Assembly (NCBI RefSeq): GCF_900112765.1
Contig: NZ_FOMZ01000008.1
Span: forward strand, 124,001-188,000
Length of the DNA: 64,000 nt
Source: Actinopolyspora alba
Lineage (GTDB): Bacteria > Actinomycetota > Actinomycetes > Mycobacteriales > Pseudonocardiaceae
Direction: 5' to 3'
The stretch's first letter is position 1. Every line of letters starts with the position of its first letter. Positions 1 to 9,148 of this stretch are shown here, in pieces. The notes under the pieces are model-generated. The model was given only the letters and a program-made list of their open reading frames with translations. It was not told the DNA's origin and did not search any database. Made by a program: the position numbers and the translations under genes.

Positions 1-773
1 AGGCCGGGATTCCGCAGCAACGCGTGGAGCGCTACGCCTACCCGGTATTACTGGAGCGGGCCCAGGTCGCCGAGAAGGCCCAGCAGGCACATCCGATCCG
101 CGAGGACGGGCCGGACGTACAGACACTGGGCGAGATCATCTCGCAGACCTTCGGGATGCGGGGGCAGGACTACGGCGAGACCAGCTGGGACGCCTGGCGC
201 GGCGAGGACGGCAAGTGGGTGGTCACGCTGCGCTGGCAGGCCGGCCGCACGGAGAACACCGCGCACTGGACGTTCCACCCCGGCGCGCAGGGGGGCACGA
301 TCGCCGCTTTGGACGAGGACGCGCTCGACCTGCTCGATCCCACTCCGAACCGACCACTGCGCACGGTACGTCCGGTCACCGAACTCGCCAGGGAGGCACT
401 CGAGCTGGACCACTCGGACGAGGAGGAGGTTCACTCCGGCGATCGGGAGACCACCACTCCGCTGCTGGGAGGAGCGCCCGAGCAGCACAACCTCGACCTC
501 TCCGAGAGCGCCGTCGGAACCACCCACATCCCCGCCATGACCGCGGGGACGCTACTCGGCTCGACCTCGCAGTCGAACGATGCCGAGTTCGGAAACGCGA
601 TCCAGGACTCCGAGGCCGAACAACCCCTGGAGGGGCCGGACAACGAGGCCGAGCACGTGACGGCGGACCGGGATGACGTCGAGGACGACGCGGATACCGG
701 GGAGGGGCGCAAGAACCACCCGATCGTCCCCTCCTGGGAGGACGTGCTGCTCGGCGTGCGGTCGAACCGGTGA
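1..773 (+). CDS. sepH: Septation protein SepH (DUF3071), 5'-truncated
   Basis: The reading frame is open from base 3, so the window begins inside this gene; the first in-frame GTG at 24 is internal. The visible part opens with the ERYAYPVLLERAQVAEKA segment and continues through a conserved block (TSWDAWRGEDGKWVVTLRW, then TAHWTFHPG) typical of SepH/DUF3071, the actinobacterial FtsZ-binding division protein. The last 120 or so residues are acidic and low in complexity, as is usual for the variable SepH C-terminus. Mycobacterial Rv0883c, in the same neighbourhood, is the SepH orthologue. The N-terminal part carrying the helix-turn-helix that binds FtsZ lies outside the window. Confidence 0.85.
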   Translation, partial: AGIPQQRVERYAYPVLLERAQVAEKAQQAHPIREDGPDVQTLGEIISQTFGMRGQDYGETSWDAWRGEDGKWVVTLRWQAGRTENTAHWTFHPGAQGGTIAALDEDALDLLDPTPNRPLRTVRPVTELAREALELDHSDEEEVHSGDRETTTPLLGGAPEQHNLDLSESAVGTTHIPAMTAGTLLGSTSQSNDAEFGNAIQDSEAEQPLEGPDNEAEHVTADRDDVEDDADTGEGRKNHPIVPSWEDVLLGVRSNR

Positions 774-855
774 CCGACGGCGAGACCGCGACCGGCGGCC
801 GACGTGCGACGAGTTCGACGCGTCGAACCGGCCGGGGCCGGACGGGCGACTACGG

Positions 856-915
856 GGTCAGCGATACCGGAGTCAGGGATACCGGGTTCAGGGACGCCGG
901 GTTCAGGGGCGGGAG
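856..915. repeat. 15-bp tandem repeat, about 3.5 units
   Basis: Units at 856-870, 871-885, 886-900 and a partial one from 901 share the pattern GTTCAGGGAYACCGG with few changes. The array sits between the convergent sepH and membrane-protein genes and touches the stop codon of the latter at 903. Confidence 0.7.
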
Positions 916-1253
916 GAGTCCTGTTCCGGACTCTGCTGCTCGTCACCGGAGTTCCCACCTCGCGAATCGAGGTGTCGTTGCCAGATGCGGTCCCGCACTC
1001 CCGGCAGCGATCTGCCGATGAACCTGCCGCGGGGGCGCCCGCCACCGGGAGAAACACCGTCCCCTGTGGACTTTCCGCCGCCGGTGTCCGGGGAGAGCGC
1101 CCTCGCCACGAACCCTCCCGCGATGGAGACCGCGCCGATCGTCCCCGCTATCCACGCGACGTAGTCCATCGTGAGCAGCACTGCCCCGGTGAACAGGGCC
1201 ACGAGGATCGACAAGAGGCCGACCAGGAACAACACGCGCGCGGACGGTGACAT
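903..1253 (-). CDS. Small membrane protein of unknown function
   Basis: A protein of about 116 residues that starts MSPSARVLFLVG. Two hydrophobic segments (about residues 8-30 and 32-53) form a helical hairpin, followed by a glycine/arginine-rich soluble tail. The ATG at 1253 has GAGG only 3 bases upstream; a TTG at 1271 would add six residues but has no ribosome site, so I prefer the ATG. It converges with sepH and lies behind two genes on the same strand, the arrangement around mycobacterial Rv0882-Rv0883c. It resembles no enzyme I know. Confidence 0.6.
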   Translation of the reverse strand: MSPSARVLFLVGLLSILVALFTGAVLLTMDYVAWIAGTIGAVSIAGGFVARALSPDTGGGKSTGDGVSPGGGRPRGRFIGRSLPGVRDRIWQRHLDSRGGNSGDEQQSPEQDSSRP

Positions 1254-1347
1254 GCCCTCGATTGTGCCCAACGGCCCAACACGGAACCATGCTGACCGGG
1301 CCGAACATTCGTTCCCCCGGATGGTGTAGGGCGCGGGGAGGCCCGGC

Positions 1348-1956
1348 TCACCCCAGCAGACTCAGCGGCAGGATCACCCAGGAAACGACGACACCGAGCA
1401 CCACTCCGAAGGCCACCCAGCGCCAGGTGGGTACGGCGCGTCCGAGCCAGACCGACGGGGCGAATCCGCCCGCCACAGCGAGATTGACCACCACTCCGAG
1501 CAGCGGATTCACCTCGGCCAGCCCCAGCGAAACCACCACCAGCACCACGGAGACCAGCACCGCGAGGATGACGCTGACCGTCACACCGGTGGGCCGGGCG
1601 GTGCGATCGAGCTCTTCCGTCCGCGGGTCCGAGCCCGCGACAAGCCGCTGCCCGCCGGGTGCGGGCAGCGTGCTCGGCTCACCCGTCAGCGGATCGTGGT
1701 AACGAACGGCACGGCCGCACTCCCCCGCCGTGCGGCCCGCGAGCAGCCGGCCGCGACGTGCCACCGCACGCGACGCCCGTTCGTCGGGGGGATTCCCGCG
1801 GCCGATTCGCTCCACGACCTCGGCCCATTCGTACAGCGCCGCGCAGAGAGTGGGGGAAAGCCCCACGTGCTCCGGCTTCAGGCCGAGCGGCCCGTCCGCC
1901 TCGACGAACAGGGGTCGCCCTCGGACGACCCGGAGTTCCATGGTTTCCCCGACCAT
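1348..1956 (-). CDS. DUF2537-like membrane protein
   Basis: A protein of 202 residues with a soluble N-terminal half (MELRVVRGRPLFVEADGPLGL, then a segment with AALYEWAEVVERI) and three hydrophobic helices at about residues 125-147, 150-168 and 178-200. This build, next to a SpoU methyltransferase, matches the actinobacterial DUF2537 family, whose role is unknown. The ATG at 1956 has GGGGGA about 8 bases upstream. It lies 93 bp downstream of the methyltransferase on the same strand, so the two may be co-transcribed. The family name is from memory; the topology is read from the sequence. Confidence 0.6.
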   Translation of the reverse strand: MVGETMELRVVRGRPLFVEADGPLGLKPEHVGLSPTLCAALYEWAEVVERIGRGNPPDERASRAVARRGRLLAGRTAGECGRAVRYHDPLTGEPSTLPAPGGQRLVAGSDPRTEELDRTARPTGVTVSVILAVLVSVVLVVVSLGLAEVNPLLGVVVNLAVAGGFAPSVWLGRAVPTWRWVAFGVVLGVVVSWVILPLSLLG

Positions 1957-2049
1957 CGCGACGTCCCCCTACTGAGATCTTCCACCGGGACGATGCTCTC
2001 CGGCACCCCGGGCCCGAAGATCACCCCGTGGCCCGCGGACGCGGCGGCC

Positions 2050-2856
2050 TCACGAGTCGGAGCGCATGGCGTGGAACACGATCGCGGCCGAGGCCGCGAC
2101 GTTCAGCGAATCCACCTCACGAGACATCGGAATGCCGACGGTGAGATCGGACGAGCGCAGTGCCTCCTCACTCAGCCCGGGCCCCTCCGAACCCATCAGC
2201 ACGGCCACCTTGCCCTCGGAGAGACCCGCTCGTCCCACCGGAACGGCATCGGGGCGGGGAGCCAGCGCGGCCACCCGGAAACCGTTGGCACCCAGACGCT
2301 CCAGGTCGCCGGGCCAGTCCGTGAGTCTGGCGAACGGCACACGCAGCACGTGCCCCATCGAGACCCGGACGCTGCGGCGATAGAGCGGATCGGAACAGCC
2401 GCGTCCCAGCAGCACCCCGTCGAGGCCGAGCCCGGCGGCGTTGCGGAACATCGCTCCGAGGTTCTCGTGATCGACGACCCCTTCGAGCACGGCCAGCTTG
2501 CTGGAACGGCGAATCAGCTCGGCCGGATCGGGTTCGGGAGCGCGGTCCGCCACGGCGAGAACTCCGCGGTTGAGGTGAAAGCCCACGATCCCGGCCAGCG
2601 TGTCCGGCTCGACGATGTAGGCGGGGACGTCGAGCTCGCGCAGCAGCGGTTCGAGGGTGTTTATCCGTTTGCGTTCACCGAGCAGTCCCCGGATGGGGTA
2701 GGGCGAGGCGAGCAGCCGCTCCACCACCAGCCTGCCCTCGCCGATCACGAGTCCGCGCCCACCGGGGCGATCGGGACGACGATCGGCGGTAGTCAGATCG
2801 CGGAAGTCGTCGACCGCGGGGTCCTCCGCATCGGTTACTTCGATCAGCCTGGCCAC
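2050..2856 (-). CDS. SpoU/TrmH-family RNA 2'-O-methyltransferase
   Basis: A SPOUT-fold, S-adenosylmethionine-dependent 2'-O-ribose methyltransferase for tRNA or rRNA; 268 residues. The three family motifs are present: ENLGAMFRNAAGLG (motif 1 with its Asn and Arg), GSEGPGLS (motif 2) and SLNVAASAAIVF (motif 3), preceded by the substrate-binding N-terminal part (GRGLVIGEGRLVVERLL). The GTG at 2856 (VARLIEVTD) is chosen because CGAGGA lies about 9 bases upstream and the longer reading adds an Arg-rich, non-conserved 49 residues. The mycobacterial counterpart is Rv0881. The modified nucleotide cannot be told from sequence. Confidence 0.85.
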   Translation of the reverse strand: MARLIEVTDAEDPAVDDFRDLTTADRRPDRPGGRGLVIGEGRLVVERLLASPYPIRGLLGERKRINTLEPLLRELDVPAYIVEPDTLAGIVGFHLNRGVLAVADRAPEPDPAELIRRSSKLAVLEGVVDHENLGAMFRNAAGLGLDGVLLGRGCSDPLYRRSVRVSMGHVLRVPFARLTDWPGDLERLGANGFRVAALAPRPDAVPVGRAGLSEGKVAVLMGSEGPGLSEEALRSSDLTVGIPMSREVDSLNVAASAAIVFHAMRSDS

Positions 2857-3067
2857 ACTTCGTATCCTCGCATCAGGGGATGTGACCTTCGACGACGACC
2901 GTGTTCGTGGCCGTTGTGTTCGTGGCCGGTGCCGGTCGACCTCGCCACGGTGGGAACGAGGTCCGTGACCGAACTCACTTAGCGATGCGAACGAGATGGG
3001 CATAACCAGCCGACTTCACACGTTCGTGGTTGACGGGTGTGAGTTCCCTATCACGGAAGGCCGGCCC

Positions 3068-4390
3068 ATGAGTGACCCGCGACCGAGTGACGCTCCACCG
3101 AGCGGCGCCGGGCAGGAGAACAGCCACCGCGACGGAGAAACGCACCACCCCGAGATCGCTGCCGCGTCCGGCACCGACGACTCCGGGCCGCGCCGCAAGG
3201 CGAAGTTCGCCCTCATCCTCGGGGGACTGACCGCGTTCGGTCCGTTGACCATCGACATGTACGTACCCGCCCTGCCGGAGCTGACCAGGGAGCTGGGTGC
3301 CACCTCCGCGCAGGGACAACTCACGCTGACCGCCGTGCTGCTCGGGCTGGCCTTCGGGCAACTGGTCGCGGGAACGCTCAGCGACTCGGTCGGCAGGCGC
3401 AAACCGCTGCTGGTCGGGCTGGGTGTGTACTTCGCCACCTCCGTGCTGTGCGCGCTTTCCGGGGACGTGTACGCACTGACCGCGTTGCGCTTCCTGCAGG
3501 GGTTCGGCGCGGCCGCGGGAATGGTCATCGCCCGCGCCTCGGTGCGCGACCTCTACTCCGGAGTGGAGGCTTCCCGGTTCTTCTCGTCACTGATGCTGGT
3601 CACCGGCCTGGCCCCCATTCTGGCGCCGGTCATCGGCGGGCAGGTGCTCAACTTCACCACCTGGCGCGGGGTGTTCGTGGTGCTGGCGTCCTTCTCGGTG
3701 GTGCTGTTCCTGGTGACGGTACTGGCACTCCCGGAGACCAAACCGAGGCGATGGCGCCAACCGCTGCGACCCGGTTCCACCGCGCGCATCTTCGGCGGAC
3801 TGCTGAGCAGCCCCTCGTTCCTGGGAAACGCACTGGCGGCGGGACTGGCCATGGCCGCGATGTTCGCCTACATCAGCGGTTCCTCGTACGTGCTGCAGGA
3901 CATCTACGGACTCTCCCCGCAGGCGTACAGCCTCGCGTTCGGCAGCAACGCCCTGGGCCTGGTCGCGGGCGGACAGATCAACGCACGGCTCGTCGGCAGG
4001 ATCGCCACCGAGTCCCAGCTGCTGCTCTGCGCGCTGAGCGCGGCAGCGGTGGCCGGGTTGCTGCTGGTGGTCACCGTGTCCGCGGGACTGCCACTGCCGT
4101 TCCTGCTCGTCGCGCTGTTCGTTATGATCTCCAGCCTCGGCTTCGTGATGCCCAACACGACGATGCTCGTGCTCGCCGAACGCCAGGAGGTCTCCGGAAG
4201 CGCCTCGGCACTGCTCGGAGTCCTGCAATTCGTGGTGGGGGCGTTGGCGGCCCCGCTGGTGGGGCTCGGCGGAGTCGGATCGGCGCTGCCCATGGCACTG
4301 GTGATGTTCGGCGTGGTACTCGCCTCGCTGACGGTCCACCTGACCCTGGGCAGGCGGAGCACGGGGGCGGCGGCACCCGCCACGGGCTGA
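3068..4390 (+). CDS. Bcr/CflA-family MFS drug exporter
   Basis: A twelve-helix major facilitator transporter of 440 residues. After a hydrophilic N-terminus of about 45 residues comes KFALILGGLTAFGPLTIDMYVPALPEL, the signature first helix of Bcr/CflA multidrug and bicyclomycin transporters, followed by the loop 2-3 motif GTLSDSVGRRKPLL. The ATG at 3068 follows GGAAGG at good spacing; upstream in-frame codons lack this. The gene is divergent from the methyltransferase with about 210 bp between the starts. The substrate is unknown; proton-coupled export of drugs or metabolites is the family role. Confidence 0.8.
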   Translation: MSDPRPSDAPPSGAGQENSHRDGETHHPEIAAASGTDDSGPRRKAKFALILGGLTAFGPLTIDMYVPALPELTRELGATSAQGQLTLTAVLLGLAFGQLVAGTLSDSVGRRKPLLVGLGVYFATSVLCALSGDVYALTALRFLQGFGAAAGMVIARASVRDLYSGVEASRFFSSLMLVTGLAPILAPVIGGQVLNFTTWRGVFVVLASFSVVLFLVTVLALPETKPRRWRQPLRPGSTARIFGGLLSSPSFLGNALAAGLAMAAMFAYISGSSYVLQDIYGLSPQAYSLAFGSNALGLVAGGQINARLVGRIATESQLLLCALSAAAVAGLLLVVTVSAGLPLPFLLVALFVMISSLGFVMPNTTMLVLAERQEVSGSASALLGVLQFVVGALAAPLVGLGGVGSALPMALVMFGVVLASLTVHLTLGRRSTGAAAPATG

Positions 4391-4635
4391 ACGGCCACAG
4401 CGTTGAACGGCCGCGGTCCGGCGCTCGCTCCGACGAGGGCACTCGCTTCGAACCCCGAGCACGTGTGAACACCACCCGTGAACACACAGCGTCTCCACGC
4501 CTCTCCCTCGTTCGTCAGATCGTGCCACCATTTTGGCCGCTGGCATGGGCGGTCACCGGTGTGCCACTGTGAAATCCGGCGCTGACCAGCACGGAAGCTG
4601 CCGATGTGCACACCGTTGGATCGGGGTGACGCGGC

Positions 4636-6132
4636 GTGGGAAAGCAGAACGTAATCAGTCGGGCGTTCAGACCGGGCGATCGGCAGCGATACCGGGACAA
4701 GATGCAGCGCGGTCTGGACGCGCTGGCCCGGATGCTGGCTGAGGGCAACTTCTCCTTCCCCCACCAGCAGATGGGGCTGGAGATGGAGCTGAGCTTGGTG
4801 GACGAGGGGATGAACCCCTCGATGTCCAACGCAGAAGTACTGGAGAAGATCGACGACCCCTCGTACACGACCGAGCTGGGACAACACAACCTGGAGCTCA
4901 ACGTCCGCCCGCGAGCGCTGGCAGGCCAGGGAGCCCTCGAACTGGAGGACGAGCTGCGCGCCTCGCTGTCGAACGCCGACAGCAAGGCGCAGGACATCGG
5001 GGCCAAACTCGTCATGATCGGAACGCTGCCGACGCTGCGGAGCTCCCACTTCGATCCGCGTTGGCTGTCGCACCCCGCGCGCTACGGTCTGCTCAACCAG
5101 CAGATCTGCGCGGCACGCGGCGAGGAGATACTGCTGCACATGTCGGGCACCCCGCTCGGCGACCAGGAGCAGGAGCGGTTGCGCTCGCACGCGGAGTCGA
5201 TCCTGCCCTCCTCCGCCTGCACTTCGGCACAGCTGCACCTGCAGGTCGCTCCGGAGGACTTCGCCGCGCACTGGAACGCGGCGCAGTGCCTGGCCGGGGT
5301 GCAGGTGGCCGTCGGGGCGAACTCACCGTTCCTGCTGGGCAAGGCGCTCTGGCAGGAGACGCGTGTTCCGCTTTTCCAACAGGCCACCGACAGCAGGCCC
5401 GAGGAGCTGAAGAACCAGGGGGTACGCCCCCGCGTGTGGTTCGGGGACCGCTGGATCACCTCCATCTTCGACCTGTTCGAGGAGAACGTGCGCTACTTCC
5501 CCTCGCTGATGCCGGAACCGGAGGAAGAGGACCCGGTGGCCGCGTTGAACTCCGGACGCGCCCCGACGCTTTCGGAACTGCGGCTGCACAACGGCACGAT
5601 CTGGCGTTGGAACCGCCCGGTGTACGACCTCGTGGACGGGGTTCCGCACCTGCGGGTGGAGAACCGGGTGCTACCCGCGGGACCGACGGTGTCCGACATG
5701 CTGGCCAACGCCGCGTTCTTCTACGGCGCGCAGCGCGCACTGGCCGAACAGGACAGGCCGCTGTGGACACAGATGTCGTTCGCCGCGGCGGAGGAGAACT
5801 TCTACAGCGGGGCCCGTTACGGGATGAACGCCCGACTGTACTGGCCCGGCATGGGATGGGTTCCCGCCGACGAGCTGGTGCTGCGCAAGCTGCTCCCGAT
5901 GGCGCACGAGGGCCTGGAGGCGTGCGGGGTCTCGGCAGTGGCCAGGCAACACCACCTCGGTGTGCTGGAACAGCGCTGCAAGGCCCGGCAGACCGGCGCC
6001 GACTGGCAACGCGAGACGGTGATGCGGCTGCAGCGCAGCCGTGACCGACAGCCCGCTCTGGTGGAGATGTTGCGCCGCTACATCGAACTGGGTGACAGCG
6101 GCGAGCCGGCACACACCTGGCCGGTGGAATGA
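4636..6132 (+). CDS. Glutamate-cysteine ligase family (GCS2) carboxylate-amine ligase
   Basis: A protein of 498 residues of the GCS2 type, enzymes that join the gamma-carboxylate of glutamate to an amine using ATP. Visible landmarks are [12 protein letters not shown] near residue 50 (acidic metal/substrate site), [46 protein letters not shown] and [26 protein letters not shown]. It is longer than YbdK and unlike mycobacterial EgtA, so I assign no symbol; actinomycetes make mycothiol and ergothioneine rather than glutathione, so the substrate is open. The GTG start at 4636 has GGGGTGA upstream. It lies just before superoxide dismutase, which fits a redox role, but that link is inferred. Confidence 0.7.
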   Translation: MGKQNVISRAFRPGDRQRYRDKMQRGLDALARMLAEGNFSFPHQQMGLEMELSLVDEGMNPSMSNAEVLEKIDDPSYTTELGQHNLELNVRPRALAGQGALELEDELRASLSNADSKAQDIGAKLVMIGTLPTLRSSHFDPRWLSHPARYGLLNQQICAARGEEILLHMSGTPLGDQEQERLRSHAESILPSSACTSAQLHLQVAPEDFAAHWNAAQCLAGVQVAVGANSPFLLGKALWQETRVPLFQQATDSRPEELKNQGVRPRVWFGDRWITSIFDLFEENVRYFPSLMPEPEEEDPVAALNSGRAPTLSELRLHNGTIWRWNRPVYDLVDGVPHLRVENRVLPAGPTVSDMLANAAFFYGAQRALAEQDRPLWTQMSFAAAEENFYSGARYGMNARLYWPGMGWVPADELVLRKLLPMAHEGLEACGVSAVARQHHLGVLEQRCKARQTGADWQRETVMRLQRSRDRQPALVEMLRRYIELGDSGEPAHTWPVE

Positions 6133-6218
6133 GTTCACACCGGTGGGGGCCGGGAGCGGGCCGGGCCCCACCGGGCTCCGCCTCGTACTACCCACCCGAG
6201 TCGAGCGCGCCGAAACTG

Positions 6219-6235
6219 TTGCTAGTAGTTTGCAA
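6219..6235. promoter_or_regulatory. Nur-like (nickel uptake regulator) operator upstream of sod
   Basis: TTGCTA-GTAGT-TTGCAA is a 6-5-6 direct repeat matching the Nur box described for Streptomyces sodF and nik genes (TTGCAA-N5-TTGCAA) with one mismatch. It lies 49 bp upstream of the sod ATG, where a repressor would cover the promoter. The match is seen in the sequence; nickel control is inferred. Confidence 0.55.
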
Positions 6236-6283
6236 CTGCGACAGACTTGCTACCGAAACCCCATTGCGAAAGGGAGACGGTCA

Positions 6284-6913
6284 ATGGCGCAGTACGTGCT
6301 GCCCGAGTTGGACTACGACTACTCGGCGCTCGAACCCGCGATCGCCGGTGAGATCAACGAGTTGCACCACAGCAAACACCACGCGGCTTACGTCAAAGGG
6401 GCCAACGACACGATCGAGAAGATCGCCGAGGCCCGGGAGAAGGGCGACTTCTCGTCGATCGTCGGGTTGGAGACCACGCTGGCGTTCAACCTCGCGGGTC
6501 ACTCGCTGCACCTCGTGTGGTGGAAGATCCTGAGCCCGGACGGCGGCGACAAGCCGACCGGCGAGCTCGCGGCGGCCATCGACCAGGACTTCGGTTCCTT
6601 CGACAACTTCCGTGCCCAGATGGAGGCCGTCTCCACCACGATCCAGGGCAACGGATGGGGCGTGCTCGCGTGGGACCCGGTCGGACAGCGACTGATCACG
6701 CAGCAGCTGCGCGATCACCACTCCAACCTGTCGATCGCCACCACCCCGCTGCTGGTGTTCGACATCTGGGAACACGCCTACTACCTGCAGTACAAGAACG
6801 TGAAGGCCGACTACGTCAAGCAGCTCTGGAACGTGGTCAACTGGGACGAGGTATCCCGGCGGTTCGCCGACGCGCGGGCCGGCTACAACGGGCTGCGACT
6901 GCCGCGGTCCTGA
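6284..6913 (+). CDS. sodA: Superoxide dismutase, Fe/Mn type
   Basis: Converts superoxide to hydrogen peroxide and oxygen; 209 residues, aligning almost without gaps to mycobacterial SodA and Streptomyces SodF (from memory). Metal-site segments are [18 protein letters not shown] (His28), [15 protein letters not shown] (second His) and [15 protein letters not shown] (Asp and His). Where mycobacteria have DHQTN this protein has DHHSN, a change next to the active-site gateway. The ATG at 6284 follows GGGAGACGG. No signal peptide is seen, as in mycobacterial SodA, which is nevertheless exported by SecA2. A Nur-like box lies upstream and two terminators downstream, so it is probably monocistronic. 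Confidence 0.95.
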   Translation: MAQYVLPELDYDYSALEPAIAGEINELHHSKHHAAYVKGANDTIEKIAEAREKGDFSSIVGLETTLAFNLAGHSLHLVWWKILSPDGGDKPTGELAAAIDQDFGSFDNFRAQMEAVSTTIQGNGWGVLAWDPVGQRLITQQLRDHHSNLSIATTPLLVFDIWEHAYYLQYKNVKADYVKQLWNVVNWDEVSRRFADARAGYNGLRLPRS

Positions 6914-6931
6914 ACCGCCTCGCCCGGACCG

Positions 6932-6952
6932 GCCCGCCCGAGGCGGGCGTTT
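6932..6952 (+). terminator. Intrinsic terminator after sodA
   Basis: GCCCGCC-CGA-GGCGGGC followed by GTTTCC, 18 bp after the sod stop codon. Confidence 0.7.
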
Positions 6953-7042
6953 CCGCACAAGGCTGGCGTGCGAAGGACTCGCGGATCTGAGCGCGCGTCC
7001 CCCGGCTCCGGCAGTGAATGCTCCGACAAGCCGAACTGCCGG

Positions 7043-7084
7043 AACTCGGGTTTCCCTCCCCGGGGAGGGAAACCCGAGTTTTTC
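7043..7084. terminator. Perfect 38-bp palindrome with T tail, second terminator
   Basis: Arms AACTCGGGTTTCCCTCCCC and its exact complement (7043-7061 and 7062-7080) run into TTTC. It is a very strong intrinsic terminator on the + strand, and A residues at its left edge could also serve the other strand. Confidence 0.75.
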
Positions 7085-7155
7085 TCTGCCTGGGGACGGA
7101 GCGCTCCGCTGCCACGGCTCCGTGGCGGGAGTTCGCCACCGCGTCGAAGCTGTCC

Positions 7156-7284
7156 GGCGATTTCGTGGGAAATTTACGCACTCGGCGCCGCATCGCCGCA
7201 TTGGCGCGGCGATTTCGCGAGAATTTGACGGAGCCGGGGCCATACCGCCGTGCTGGGGCGTCAATTTCTCGCGAAATTTCCGCC
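7156..7284. repeat. Repeat R1, three copies (A, B, C)
   Basis: Copy A 7156-7179 (GGCGATTTCGTGGGAAATTT), copy B 7208-7230 (GGCGATTTCGCGAGAATTT) and copy C 7259-7284 (inverted, AATTTCTCGCGAAATT) share an ATTTC-N4-GAAAT core flanked by GGCG on one side and TTGACG or TCGACG on the other. All lie in the gap between the convergent sodA and MFS genes. Copy C continues into GACCGCCGTCGGGAAGTGAC, a flank also found at copies D and H. Confidence 0.7.
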
Positions 7285-7330
7285 ACTGAGACCGCCGTCG
7301 GGAAGTGACCACGAACGAGGCATCGGGATC

Positions 7331-7463
7331 GTCCCCGGTGCGTGAGCCGGATGCGTCGCGAGGCCGGGCCGCTCGCCGCGTAGGCCGCTACTCAAGAACC
7401 GGCCCAACACGGCAAGGCGACGACTCACGTGCCGGCTACGCGATCGCCCAACCAGGGCACCCC
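7331..7463. repeat. Repeat R3, copy 1 (full length, about 133 bp)
   Basis: Begins GTCCCCGGTGCGTGAGCCGG and ends beyond CGACTCACGTGCCGGC. It matches 32949-33081 over its whole length and 32626-32690 over its first half. The near-inverted termini (GTGAGYCGG and CCGACTCAC-like) suggest a small mobile-type or structured-RNA element. No open reading frame is evident. Confidence 0.7.
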
Positions 7464-7479
7464 ACACTCACACGCCAAT

Positions 7480-7514
7480 GAGAAAGCCCCGGCCTCGCGG
7501 GCCGGGGCTTTCTC
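7480..7514. terminator. Strong bidirectional terminator
   Basis: A perfect 15-bp stem, GAGAAAGCCCCGGCC with loop TCGCG, flanked by A- and T-rich arm ends that give a U tract on either strand. It lies 54 bp downstream of the MFS stop codon (minus strand). Confidence 0.85.
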
Positions 7515-7557
7515 GGTCCCCGAACTGACTGCCGCTCCCACCACGAAGCGACATCAT

Positions 7558-7576
7558 TTAGGTTAGCCTAACCTGC
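7558..7576. promoter_or_regulatory. IdeR/DtxR-type iron box overlapping the MFS stop codon
   Basis: TTAGGTTAGCCTAACCTGC matches 17 of 19 positions of the actinobacterial iron box (TTAGGTTAGSCTAACCTAA). The MFS stop codon (7568-7570) lies inside it. No annotated gene starts next to it on either strand. Confidence 0.65.
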
Positions 7577-8899
7577 TTCTCGCGGCAACCCCGCCGAGCC
7601 GCTCTCCCGTTCCGAACTCCGCGCCAACACGATGGCACCCACCAGGCTCGCCAGCACCACGCCGATGCCGCCGAGCAACAACGGCGCCCTGCCGTTGAAG
7701 ATCTCCGCCAACCAACCGGAGAGCAGCCCGCCGACCGGCCTGCCACCGAGGAACAGCATCATGTACAGCCCCATGACCCTGCCCCTCATCTCCGGGTGCA
7801 CGGAAAGCTGCACCGTGGAGTTGGCCGCCGTGGTACAGGTCATCACGGCGATCCCGACGGGGATCAGCGCCACCGCGAAACTGCGGTAGGAGGGCATCAG
7901 CGAAGCCGCCGCCTCGAGGGCGCCGAACGCGGCGGCACCACCGAAGACCAGCCGCAACCGGGGCCTACCACCGGCCCGACGCGCCGCCAGCGAGGCGCCG
8001 CTGAGCGTGCCCACCGCCAGTGCGGTGATCAGCAAGCCGTATCCGGCGGCATCCCGGTCGAACACGTTGCGCGCGATCACCGCGAAGGCGTTCTCGAAGT
8101 TCATCCCGAACGTGCTCACGCAGCAGACCAGCGCCAGAACCACGATCAGCCGCGGACTCCGCGACACGTAACGCAGTCCCGCCAGGAGCCTGCCGCTCTC
8201 CTCCGTGGCTCCCGATGTCCGGTGCAACCGGCTCGGATCCATCAGCAACAGGCCGAGCACCACGGCGCCCGTGCTCAACCCGTTGATCAAGAAGACCGGC
8301 CCCGTACCGATCAGGGTTATCAGCACACCGGCGATCGCGGGACCGACGATGCGGGCGAGGTTGAAGGTCATCGAATTGAGGGCGACCGCGTTGGGCAGCT
8401 CTCGGGCCCCGACCATCTCGACCACGAAGGACTGCCGCACCGGGGCGTCGACGGCCGAGAAGCACCCCAACCCCAGGGCCAGCGCGTAGACGTGCCAGAG
8501 TTCGACCACACCTCCGACGTCGAGCAGCCCCAGTGCCACGCCGCACAACCCCATTCCGCTCTGCACCGCGATCAGCAGTCGACGCTTGTCGACCCGGTCG
8601 GCGATGACTCCGGCGTAGAGGGTGAACAACAGGGTCGGCAGGAACTGCAACGCGACCGCCACTCCCAGTGCGGCCGGCGACCCGTCGGAGAGTTCGAGTA
8701 CGAGCCAGTCCTGCGCGGCGCGCTGCATCCAGGTACCGGTCAGCGAGACGACCTGCCCGGAGGCGTAGTAGCGGTAGTTGCGTTCCCGCAGCGAACGAAA
8801 CATCCCGCCGCGCGCCCGCCCGCCAGTGGATTCATCCGACGCGGATGACCGGCTGTTCCGTTCCGGCCTGTCGGACTCCTGCTGGGCGGGTTTGGACAT
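7568..8899 (-). CDS. MFS transporter, EntS-like (Rv0876c-type)
   Basis: A transporter of 443 residues with a hydrophilic N-terminus of about 32 residues and then FRSLRERNYRYYASGQVVSLTGTWMQRAAQDWLVLELS, the hallmark first helix of the EntS-like MFS_3 group. Further landmarks are VIADRVDKRRLLIA (loop 2-3) and DAPVRQSFVVEMVG. About twelve hydrophobic helices follow. EntS exports enterobactin in enteric bacteria, but many relatives have unknown substrates. Mycobacterial Rv0876c holds the same place near Rv0880/Rv0881. The iron box at the 3' end hints at iron biology, although its position downstream is unusual. Confidence 0.8.
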   Translation of the reverse strand: MSKPAQQESDRPERNSRSSASDESTGGRARGGMFRSLRERNYRYYASGQVVSLTGTWMQRAAQDWLVLELSDGSPAALGVAVALQFLPTLLFTLYAGVIADRVDKRRLLIAVQSGMGLCGVALGLLDVGGVVELWHVYALALGLGCFSAVDAPVRQSFVVEMVGARELPNAVALNSMTFNLARIVGPAIAGVLITLIGTGPVFLINGLSTGAVVLGLLLMDPSRLHRTSGATEESGRLLAGLRYVSRSPRLIVVLALVCCVSTFGMNFENAFAVIARNVFDRDAAGYGLLITALAVGTLSGASLAARRAGGRPRLRLVFGGAAAFGALEAAASLMPSYRSFAVALIPVGIAVMTCTTAANSTVQLSVHPEMRGRVMGLYMMLFLGGRPVGGLLSGWLAEIFNGRAPLLLGGIGVVLASLVGAIVLARSSERESGSAGLPREAG

Positions 8900-9148
8900 C
8901 TGCTGCGGTCAACCGTTCGGTTCGTCGGGGGCATCGCTCGCTGGTCGGGGCGCTCCGCGCCGCCCCACCGGGGGCTCGGTCGACGGAGCCTCCCGCAGGA
9001 TCGCTCGCCGCGGCGGGCACACCGAGTGCGGACTACGACGGGACGAGCACCGTCCACGGGAGCGAGCGCGGGTGACCGCGGCGCCGGTCGTGTCGGCGCC
9101 GGGCAGGCCGAGAACTCCGCTCCGCGGGCAACCACGGCGGGGTAGGCG

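Noticed and set aside
7156-7463. CRISPR array
   Set aside because: The repeats here are few, unevenly spaced, in both orientations and partly different in sequence; no cas genes are present.
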